Assembly (NCBI GenBank): GCA_050742535.1 | Contig: JBOGIQ010000116.1 | Span: forward strand, 1-16,041 | Source of the DNA: Gp6-AA40 sp050742535 | GTDB lineage: Bacteria > Acidobacteriota > Vicinamibacteria > Vicinamibacterales > UBA2999 | Direction: 5' to 3' | Length of the DNA: 16,041 bases | Part shown: positions 6,598 through 13,322 of the stretch, in pieces | Layout: each line of letters begins with the position of its first letter | How positions within the stretch are numbered: position 1 is the stretch's first letter | Notes under the pieces: model-generated | What the model was told of the DNA's origin: nothing | Seen by the model: only the letters and a program-made list of their open reading frames with translations | Database searches by the model: none | Made by a program: the position numbers and the translations under genes

Positions 6598-7077
6598 CTA
6601 CGGGTCCTTAGTGCTTGGTCCTTGGTTCCTGGTCCGTCCTTGGTCCTTGGTCCGTCCTTGGTCCTTGGTCCGTCCTTGGTCCTTGGTCCTTGGTCCGCTG
6701 TCCACATCCAGCGTGGCCTGCCAGCGCCGCAGCATTCGAGCAATGCTCTCGTTCAAGGCGATCAGGTCGGTGGTCTCAACGTCAGATAGGTATTTACGAC
6801 CCGCGGCGGCGTAGTAGCCGGACTTCAGTTCCCCGTTCGATGCGAAGGCATATCGCAAAAACTGCAATGTCTCCTTATCGCGGCGGCGGAGAAACCCTTC
6901 GGCGATGTTGAACATCACCGACAGCGACGCGTCGTTGATTTGGCGCGACAACTCGCGATCAGACTGAAATTGCTGTCGCGTCAGCAGATCGCCGACCCGG
7001 TCACACTGCTGTCTGGCCGCCTGCCAGACGCGCAGATCCTCGAATCGATAGACGCCCACGGTCGCGCAGGCGAGCAC
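6598..7077 (-). CDS. Four-helix-bundle protein, S23/23S-rRNA-intervening-sequence family
   Basis: 159 residues from a GTG at 7077; a GTG at 7059 is an alternative. The body (about 9-122) matches the four-helix-bundle family first seen inside 23S rRNA intervening sequences: YRFEDLRVWQAA at 10-21, SVMFNIAEGFLRR at 53-65 (family pattern SIPSNIAEGFGRR) and FLRYAFASNGELKSGYYAA at 73-91. The family is thought to form oligomeric bundles; a relative (Avd) works in diversity-generating retroelements, but no reverse transcriptase is present here. The tail from about residue 126 is pure repeat translation, with the hexapeptide GRTKDQ several times, because the coding frame runs into the flanking 18-bp DNA repeat. 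The gene sits between two inverted arrays and reads in the same direction as the surrounding operon. Confidence 0.85.
   Translation of the reverse strand: MLACATVGVYRFEDLRVWQAARQQCDRVGDLLTRQQFQSDRELSRQINDASLSVMFNIAEGFLRRRDKETLQFLRYAFASNGELKSGYYAAAGRKYLSDVETTDLIALNESIARMLRRWQATLDVDSGPRTKDQGRTKDQGRTKDQGRTRNQGPSTKDP
6602..6697 (+). repeat. Left array of the S23 cassette (TTGGTCC words, 18-bp units)
   Basis: It contains three exact 18-bp units GTCCTTGGTCCTTGGTCC in phase (starting near 6636, 6654 and 6672) plus diverged outer copies. Because 18 is divisible by three, it reads as a hexapeptide repeat in the S23 C-terminus. Confidence 0.85.
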
Positions 7078-7086
7078 GTTGGATGC

Positions 7087-7178
7087 CAGGACCAGGGACC
7101 AGGGACCAGGGACCAGGGACCAGGGACGGACCAGGGACTAAGGACGGACCAAGAACGAAGAACTAAGGACCAAGGACC
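7087..7178 (+). repeat. Right array of the S23 cassette (GGACCAG words)
   Basis: Perfect 7-bp units of AGGGACC run from 7094 to about 7127, followed by diverged copies (GGACGGACCAAG, CTAAGGACCAAGGACC) to 7178. It covers the gap between the FHA gene and S23, and its last bases encode the C-terminus and TAG stop of the FHA protein. Confidence 0.85.
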
Positions 7179-7996
7179 ACGACCCGAGCCCTCGCCTCGC
7201 CGAGAACGATTTCATCGCCCGATTCGAGGCGAACACCTCGAGGTCCGGCCGGCACCGGAACCGTTCGTCCATTGCGGACGATGTGCGTGCCGTGTGCGCT
7301 CCGGTCGTCGCGAATCCGGTACTGGCGTGCCGACTCGATGTACTCGATATGGGCGTGCCGCCGCGAGACCGAATGGTTCGACGTGCCCGCCAGATCGACG
7401 AACGCGACGTGGTTGGTGCGCACCAGGCGGCTGAGGCTGTCGCGCACTTCGGCGCACCGCCCGAGATTCACGCGCGGCAGCGTGAAGGTGTAGCTCGGCG
7501 CCTCGGCCGTGCCGCTCACGATCGTGATCTGCAATTGGCGCGCGGCCTCGGGAGCTGCGACCGGCGCCGGCTCCGGCTCCTGTACCGGGACGGGCGCGGC
7601 TGCACCGCGCGTGAACTCGATGTGGAACTCCGGCGTCGGCCAGTCAGGTGACGGTCGTGCGACGTAGGTCACCGCGCACTGCACCGACGCCGGACTGCAT
7701 CCGGCATCGCGGAGGCGCGCGACGATGCGCTCCTGGAGCGTCGGCTCGCTCTCGAAGACCGCCTGGAACCGGGCGCGCGCGTCGCGGGACGCCGCGATGG
7801 TCACGTGGATGCGGTTGAACGGAAACACATAGCGGCCGCGGGCGGCGGGCTCGAGGCGTTCGCCGACGGCATCGACAATGGCCTGTCCGATCTCCAGGGG
7901 CTCGCGGGCGCCGGACTGCGACCATTCGCGCGCCGCGCGCTCGACCGCGCGCGTCATGCCCGCCTCGAGGCGTTTCACTTTCTGCAGGATGTTCAT
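7163..7996 (-). CDS. FhaA-type protein: N-terminal DUF3662-like domain plus C-terminal FHA domain
   Basis: A 277-residue cytoplasmic protein. The ATG at 7996 overlaps the stop of the synthase gene (ATGA). Residues 1-130 resemble the FhaA N-terminal domain (DUF3662): a helical opening, EIGQAIVDAVGER at 35-47, then RYVFPFNRIHVTIAASRD at 55-72. A Pro/Ala linker (131-153) leads to an FHA domain at about 155-275 with VNLGR (Arg180), HSVSRRHAHIEY 208-219 (Ser211, His214), HGTHIVRNGR 235-244 and GDEIVLGEARARV 260-272. FHA domains bind phospho-threonine peptides, so it should read marks set by the kinase encoded two genes upstream. In mycobacteria FhaA works with the cell-wall synthesis apparatus. 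Oddity: the last codons (VLGP and the TAG) lie in the right array of the S23 cassette, so the original C-terminus may have been altered. Confidence 0.9.
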   Translation of the reverse strand: MNILQKVKRLEAGMTRAVERAAREWSQSGAREPLEIGQAIVDAVGERLEPAARGRYVFPFNRIHVTIAASRDARARFQAVFESEPTLQERIVARLRDAGCSPASVQCAVTYVARPSPDWPTPEFHIEFTRGAAAPVPVQEPEPAPVAAPEAARQLQITIVSGTAEAPSYTFTLPRVNLGRCAEVRDSLSRLVRTNHVAFVDLAGTSNHSVSRRHAHIEYIESARQYRIRDDRSAHGTHIVRNGRTVPVPAGPRGVRLESGDEIVLGEARARVVVLGP

Positions 7997-10900
7997 TCGA
8001 TCAACCCTCTGGACGCCGCGGCCGTCACGATCTCGCCGGCGGCCGGCGTCGCGATCGCGCCTCCGTAGCCGGCGTGCTCGAACAGCACGGCAAAAGCGAT
8101 TTGCTTCTTGCCGCGATGCGGAGCAAAGCCGACGAACCAGGCGTGCGACGGCGCATTGGCGACCTCGGCGGTGCCGGTCTTCCCGGCGATCCGGCCGGGA
8201 TGCGCGCTGACGCTGCGGCCCGTGCCGGCCATCACCGCATCGCGAAGCGCGTTGGCAAGACGCGCGGCCGACTCAGGCGTCAGCAGCCGTTCCGGTTTGG
8301 AAGGGGCGGACGCACGCGCGATTTGCGGCTCGCGCAGAAGCCCGCCGTTGGCGATGGCCGCGGCAACCCTCGCCATGCGCAGCGGCGTGGCGACGACGTC
8401 GCCCTGCCCATAGGCCGCATGGGCCAGCGTGGCACGGAGCCGCGACGCGGAGTTGTCGCGGGCGACCGAGATGCCGGCAAGTGCCGCAGTGTCGAGCAGC
8501 GGACGCGGGCCAAGGCGCACCGCCAGCTGCGCGAAGTAGGCGTTGCACGACTGGACGATCGCATCGCGCATGGCAATCGAGCCATGCGGATGTTCATCTT
8601 TCAAGTCGTCCCTCACCACTCCAAACTCGGGAACGCGTGCGCCCACACGCCCGTGATCCTGTCGCGAGCAGATGAACGTGTCGTTCCAGTTCGACGGATC
8701 GAGTCGCAGTGCGGCAGCTGCCGTGACGAGCTTGAACGTCGAGCCGGGCGCGTACAGACCGTAACGGGCACGGTCGAACAGCGCGTCGGCCTCCGGGTCT
8801 TCGTCGTCTGTGTCCTCGACCTTCGCGCCGGGCAACGGATAACTGGCGGACGCCAGCAGGTCGCCGGTGGCGGGATCGATCACGACGGCCGCGGCTCTGC
8901 CCGCAGACGTGCGCTCTGCGTACTTCGCGAGGATTCGCGTCACTCTCGCCTGGAATGGACCGTCGATCGTCAGGGTCACGTCGCGCGTGCGCCCGAGAAA
9001 CTCCTTGACGTCCGAACTGTTCGGCCGATATCGATGGCGCAGCAGCGGGACCAGATCGCCGTAATCGCGCCGCATCGTCGGCGCCGATCGACCGGACGCG
9101 TCGGCCACCGACACCGCGGCGGCGTGATCGTCGAACCCGCGCAGCCTGTCCTGCAGGTCACGTTCGATGTACGACGAATTGCTCGCTCCCCAGTTGCGGC
9201 GCGTCGAGAGATCCCCAAGCAGGTGGAAGGTGGCTGCGCCGAGCGGATAGCAGCGCTCCGCCGGTTTGTCGCACCCGGCGATCTCGACGCCGCGCTTCTT
9301 GTATTCGGCGGCCGCGCTTTCGATCAGGCTGCGCTCGTTGGTCGCGAGCGGCAGCCCATTGCGGTCGTAGACCGAACCGCGCGGGATCTGCGCCACCACA
9401 TCGAGCACGCGCGGGTTGTATTGGTAACGCCGGACGCCGTCGGCCTGAAGTCCGAGATGCGGCTTCACGGCATAGCTGTCCGCGCGGATGACCTGGACGT
9501 TCACCAGCACGCCAACCAGCGCAAGGGCCGCGACCGTGAACGTCGATGCCAATGCCGTCATACCGCGGCGGAACGGAAGCGCTGCCGCCGGCGCGGATGC
9601 GGCGGTCCTGCCGATCGCGGCCAGCAGCCCGAGCGCGGTAAAGTTCGCGACCATCGCCGATCCGCCGAAACTGACGAACGGCGTCACCACCCCCGTCAGC
9701 GGGACGACGCCGAGCATGCCCGCCGCCATCAGGACGACAGGAAAGATCAGAAACAGCGTGAGGATGGTGGCCAGGAAGAACGCGTAGTCGTTCGTCGCGC
9801 GGAGCGCCGTCCTGTAGCCGCGCCAGCCGATGACGGCAAACGCCGCACCCACGCACAGGACGCCGATGAATCCCAGTTCTTCCCCGACGGCCGCCAGCGG
9901 CAGGTCCGTGTATCCCGCGGGAACGTAGCGCGTGTCACCAAGTCCGAGGCCCGTGCCGAAGACGCCGCCGGTGCCAAGCGCCCACATTGCCTGCGCAATC
10001 TGATCGCCGCCGCGCGCCACGTTGTCCCACGCCGACCGCCACATGTGCACGCGCGCCGAGAGTGTGGACGAGATGTTCAGCGCGTAGCCGACGTAGAAGC
10101 CGCCAGTGAGCACCGCCAGGCCGCCGAGCGCGAGGCCAACACGGTTTCTCGCGACCGCATAGATCGCAAGGAAGACGCACGACACAAAAAGCGCGGGACC
10201 GAGGTCGCGCTGCAGAAAGAAGAACAGGAGCGCCGTGGCGATGCCGACGACAACCGGCAGCAGGTAATCGAACCGCGGCACGTGCAGCCAGTCCGGTACC
10301 GTGACGCGACGGACCGTCCGGCCGCGAGTCTGACGAAGAAGCTCCCAGCGCCGGGCGAAATAGCCGGCGAGGAACAGACCGAGCAGCAGGCGAATCGCCT
10401 CAACCGGCTGGACCGGGCCGAGGTTGACCCTGGCGTTGCTGCCGGCCGGACCGCTCCCGAAGAGCAGCAGCAGTGCGGACAGACCCAGCGCGCCCGCCAG
10501 CGGCAGGTACGTAAATGCGGCCAGTGCGGAGCGGCGGAAGTCGATGAGCGATGCGATGCCGAGACCGGCGCAGCCAACCATCACGCCCTGCGCGTAGCGC
10601 ACGAACAGCATCGTGTCGCGCACGGGATCGGATCGGCTCAGGACGAGCGCAAAGCCGATCGCCGTCAGCAGGTGGGCCGCACCGAGCAGCGCGAAATCGC
10701 CCCGGCCGCGCAGCCACCACACGAGCGCGACGCCCCAGATCGCAAGCACGTAGAGGGCGCCCCACTGGAGGGTCTGATTGCGGAAGGCCGCGGCCGATCG
10801 TACGGTCAGACGCGGCTTGATTGCCGCCAGGTCGTCGGCGGTGAGCAGCGGAATGCGTGTCGGGCGCGCCCCGCGCTGAGCCTCGGCGCGTTCCGAGGCA

Positions 10901-11313
10901 CGCCGCAACCGTGTCTGATATTCGACCGATCCTCCGCGCTCGATCGCCTCCGCTGGAACCGTTGCCGCCATGACGGATCCGACGTTCGGGATGTCCCCGG
11001 ATGCCTTCCGCAAGGCGAGGACGAACGCCGTCAGCTGCGCCGCCGCAAACCGGCGATCCGACACCGATGAAAACGCCGGCTCGAGGGCGCGCTCGACTTC
11101 ACGCGCCTCTGTCACGGCATTGAGGTTGACGACGGGCTCCGCGGTTGCGGTCAATGCGCTGGCGCGGGTTTTACCCGCGTACGAGAGCGCGATCGCCATC
11201 ACGGCAACGGCCGAGGCCAGGACAAGCAGCAGTTGATGCCGTTCCGCCGGCGCGGTTCGCCGATGCTCGTGGAGCCGATCGCGGTCAACGGCGGCGGTGA
11301 AGGTGGTGCTCAC
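7993..11313 (-). CDS. Single-chain SEDS glycosyltransferase / class B penicillin-binding protein
   Basis: A 1106-residue fusion of a RodA/FtsW-type SEDS polymerase and a PbpA-type transpeptidase. The GTG at 11313 overlaps the kinase stop (GTGA). Order: one membrane helix (28-46), an outside segment of about 130 residues, then the SEDS core (about 184-567) with QRDLGPALF 368-376, ALGTGGVFGTGLG 445-457, YTDLPLAAVGEELGFIG 468-484 (Asp470 aligns with the proposed catalytic Asp) and PFVSFGGSAM 545-554. A membrane helix at 586-607 leads into a pedestal region and the transpeptidase domain (about 785-1100). All three penicillin-binding motifs are intact: STFK (Ser858, Lys861), SCN 922-924 and KTGT 1045-1048. 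It should polymerise lipid II and cross-link the glycan in one polypeptide at the inner membrane. The kinase/phosphatase/FHA neighbours suggest the RodA-PbpA type, but elongation versus division is not settled. The long frame on the opposite strand is shadow. Confidence 0.95.
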   Translation of the reverse strand: MSTTFTAAVDRDRLHEHRRTAPAERHQLLLVLASAVAVMAIALSYAGKTRASALTATAEPVVNLNAVTEAREVERALEPAFSSVSDRRFAAAQLTAFVLALRKASGDIPNVGSVMAATVPAEAIERGGSVEYQTRLRRASERAEAQRGARPTRIPLLTADDLAAIKPRLTVRSAAAFRNQTLQWGALYVLAIWGVALVWWLRGRGDFALLGAAHLLTAIGFALVLSRSDPVRDTMLFVRYAQGVMVGCAGLGIASLIDFRRSALAAFTYLPLAGALGLSALLLLFGSGPAGSNARVNLGPVQPVEAIRLLLGLFLAGYFARRWELLRQTRGRTVRRVTVPDWLHVPRFDYLLPVVVGIATALLFFFLQRDLGPALFVSCVFLAIYAVARNRVGLALGGLAVLTGGFYVGYALNISSTLSARVHMWRSAWDNVARGGDQIAQAMWALGTGGVFGTGLGLGDTRYVPAGYTDLPLAAVGEELGFIGVLCVGAAFAVIGWRGYRTALRATNDYAFFLATILTLFLIFPVVLMAAGMLGVVPLTGVVTPFVSFGGSAMVANFTALGLLAAIGRTAASAPAAALPFRRGMTALASTFTVAALALVGVLVNVQVIRADSYAVKPHLGLQADGVRRYQYNPRVLDVVAQIPRGSVYDRNGLPLATNERSLIESAAAEYKKRGVEIAGCDKPAERCYPLGAATFHLLGDLSTRRNWGASNSSYIERDLQDRLRGFDDHAAAVSVADASGRSAPTMRRDYGDLVPLLRHRYRPNSSDVKEFLGRTRDVTLTIDGPFQARVTRILAKYAERTSAGRAAAVVIDPATGDLLASASYPLPGAKVEDTDDEDPEADALFDRARYGLYAPGSTFKLVTAAAALRLDPSNWNDTFICSRQDHGRVGARVPEFGVVRDDLKDEHPHGSIAMRDAIVQSCNAYFAQLAVRLGPRPLLDTAALAGISVARDNSASRLRATLAHAAYGQGDVVATPLRMARVAAAIANGGLLREPQIARASAPSKPERLLTPESAARLANALRDAVMAGTGRSVSAHPGRIAGKTGTAEVANAPSHAWFVGFAPHRGKKQIAFAVLFEHAGYGGAIATPAAGEIVTAAASRGLIE

Positions 11314-13322
11314 TGCTGCTCGCCCGTGGTCCCGGAATCGACGGTCACGCCCTCGCCAAGGCTCTCTTCGACCTGCAGCAGCGCGCGCTGGGTCCGGGCG
11401 ATGCTCTGCGGCACGGTCGCGAGGCTGCCTGCCCTCGCGTAGTTGGCAAGCGCCAGCCGGTATGCGTCGGCGGCTTGAACGAGGTATTGCCGGCCCTGCG
11501 GCAGGTCTGCGAGCTGACGCGCGGTTCGCACGAGCATGTTTCCCTGAGTGCGGTAGCCGTCCCCGAGCAGCGCGACGTCGCGTTCAGTGGCCTCGTAGCC
11601 GCGCTGCTCCGCCTGCATCAGCGCGTCCGTGCCGCGCTCCACGTCGTCGAGGCCGACGATGAACGTGCGGAACAGGCCGAGGAACGGGTCGGACCAATCC
11701 TGACGGAGATCGTGCGCTTCACGGAACGCCACCACCGCCTCGGTCAGATCGTCGCTGGCCGGATCGACCTCGCCTCGTGCCTTCTTCGCCTCGCCGTTGA
11801 TGCGGTGCAGGTGGCCTTCGCAATATCGCAGCGCGGATCTGAGCCTGCGGTCATCGCCGGCTCTCGACAACGCCTGCGACAGGGCATCGCGGGCCGCCGT
11901 CCACTGTGCCTCCCGAACCGTCGGCGTGGGACTGCGATAGTTCGCGATCACCCGGTCGGCAAGCGTCGTCGTCCGGTCGATCAGCGCCTCGCGGAGATCG
12001 TGCGTGCCCATCCCGAGATTGCTGCGACCGAGCAGGTTGTCATACTGCTCCCACGCCCTCGGCAACTGCTCGAACCCGTGCGTCGACGCTGCCCGTGCAA
12101 GACGATCCGCCTCGGATCCGATGGAGATCTCGCTGACCAGGAGCCCAATTCCGATCAGAACCAGCGCTGCCTTGAACAGGCGGCGCAGCCGGCTCGGCGC
12201 CGCCTTCGGCACCAGCGGCGCCGGGATTACCGCGCTGGGCGCAGGCGTGGGCGCCGCGGGAATCGGCGGCGGCACTGTTCGCGGCGACACAGTGCGCCGC
12301 GTCTTGTCCGCGTCGTCCGCCGGTGGTGTGCGAGCGGTGCCCGGCCCAACTGGAACGCTTCCGATCATCTGCGGAGCAGCAACGGCAGGGGCGACGGGCG
12401 ACGTCCGCCGCGTCGCGGCATCGTCGTAGGCGCGCGCCGGCCAACCCTTTTCCTCCGCGACCGTCTGCCGTCCAGCCTTGAACCGTTCGAGGTCCTCGCG
12501 AATCTCGTGTGCGCTTGCGTAGCGCTCCTCGGGGCTCGGATCGAGGAGGCGGCTGACCACGGCCGCCAGTCCCGGCGGGCACTGCTCGGTGAGCGACGGC
12601 GGCGGCCGCCGCGCGAGAATCAGGCGCTCGAGCCGCCGGGTATCGGCGGCCTGGAACGGCGGAATGCCGCGAACCATTTCGTAGAGCACGACGCCGAGCG
12701 CCCACAAGTCGGCGCGCGCATCGACCTCGCCCGTCTCGAGACGCTCCGGCGAGAGATACGCCACGCTGCCGAAGTCGTTGCGCGTGACCTTCCGGCTCAG
12801 CGACAGTGCCTTCGCGGTGCCGAAGTCGAGCACCTTCACCAGCTGCGCCGACGTGATGCGGACGTTTCGCGGCTTGAGATCGAGGTGCAGCAGCGCGTTC
12901 AGGTTCCGCCCGTTGACCACCGCTTCGAAGGCATGGGCCTCTTCGAGGAAACGGGCCAGCTCGATGGCGACGTCCGCGGCGCGAGTGGGCAGCAGAGGCC
13001 CGTTGGCAATGACCTCTGACAGGTTCTCGCCGTCGACGTACTCCATCGCCACGTAGAAGTAGCCGGAGTCCTCGTCGATGCCGTACTCGTAGACGGCAGG
13101 CACATGCGCGCCACGCTCGCTGAACCGCTTCTGGAGCTCGGCTCCGAACTGCTCCGCCTCGACGATCTCCTGCGCCTCGCGATCGCCGCTCCGCTGGACC
13201 AGCTTCAGCGCCACGCGCCGGTTACTGCGGGTGTCGAGGGCGAGAAAGACGACGGCCATGCCGCCGTGTCCGATCTGCCGGAGGATGTGGTACGGGCCGA
13301 CCTGCTTGAACACGGTGGTCAT
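11310..13322 (-). CDS. Transmembrane Ser/Thr protein kinase (Hanks type) with helical outside domain
   Basis: 670 residues. The ATG at 13322 overlaps the phosphatase stop (ATGA). The kinase domain (about 10-285) is complete: glycine loop GHGGMA 18-23, Lys40 in VALK, HLDLKPRN 146-153 (catalytic Asp148, Lys150, Asn153), DFG 166-168, activation loop 169-190, SPE 191-193 and DLWALGVVLYEM 205-216. The catalytic loop reads HLD rather than HRD, so this is a non-RD kinase. A Pro/Ala-rich linker (about 305-378) is followed by one membrane helix (383-402) and about 270 outside residues made of amphipathic helices, TPR-like (for example LTEAVVAFREAHDLRQDW at 526-543). There are no PASTA repeats, unlike PknB/StkP. 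Expected targets are Thr residues on cell-wall proteins, read by the two FHA proteins. The outside domain probably senses a protein or envelope ligand; this is inference. Confidence 0.94.
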   Translation of the reverse strand: MTTVFKQVGPYHILRQIGHGGMAVVFLALDTRSNRRVALKLVQRSGDREAQEIVEAEQFGAELQKRFSERGAHVPAVYEYGIDEDSGYFYVAMEYVDGENLSEVIANGPLLPTRAADVAIELARFLEEAHAFEAVVNGRNLNALLHLDLKPRNVRITSAQLVKVLDFGTAKALSLSRKVTRNDFGSVAYLSPERLETGEVDARADLWALGVVLYEMVRGIPPFQAADTRRLERLILARRPPPSLTEQCPPGLAAVVSRLLDPSPEERYASAHEIREDLERFKAGRQTVAEEKGWPARAYDDAATRRTSPVAPAVAAPQMIGSVPVGPGTARTPPADDADKTRRTVSPRTVPPPIPAAPTPAPSAVIPAPLVPKAAPSRLRRLFKAALVLIGIGLLVSEISIGSEADRLARAASTHGFEQLPRAWEQYDNLLGRSNLGMGTHDLREALIDRTTTLADRVIANYRSPTPTVREAQWTAARDALSQALSRAGDDRRLRSALRYCEGHLHRINGEAKKARGEVDPASDDLTEAVVAFREAHDLRQDWSDPFLGLFRTFIVGLDDVERGTDALMQAEQRGYEATERDVALLGDGYRTQGNMLVRTARQLADLPQGRQYLVQAADAYRLALANYARAGSLATVPQSIARTQRALLQVEESLGEGVTVDSGTTGEQQ

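Larger units (their letters stand above)
6601..7180. mobile_element. Putative S23 cassette: gene bounded by inverted short-motif arrays
   Basis: A left array of GGTCCTTGGTCC words (about 6602-6697) and a right array of GGACCAGGGACC and GGACCAAGGACC words (about 7087-7178) are reverse complements in kind and enclose the four-helix-bundle gene. Read inward, both arms contain GGTCCTTAG and TTGGTCCGTCC. The arrangement (complementary arms around an S23-family gene) resembles 23S rRNA intervening sequences, but here it sits between protein genes. No transposase is present, so mobility is inferred from the layout and from the arms having entered neighbouring coding sequence. Exact ends and any target duplication cannot be fixed from one copy. 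Confidence 0.55.

Noticed and set aside
6640..6697. Arrays as a factor-independent terminator
   Set aside because: The arms could pair in RNA, but no T-run follows, and the genes downstream look like part of the same cluster.
6598..7077. Diversity-generating retroelement accessory protein (Avd)
   Set aside because: Same broad four-helix-bundle fold, but no reverse transcriptase, template repeat or variable repeat is present, and the motifs fit the S23/IVS branch better.
6602..7178. CRISPR array
   Set aside because: The units are 7-18 bp and contiguous with no spacers of constant length, and no cas genes are near.
8074..11070. 998-codon open frame on the plus strand
   Set aside because: It lies antisense to the SEDS-PBP gene, is very rich in Arg/Gly/Glu/Gln without domain features, and reflects GC-rich codon bias of the real gene.
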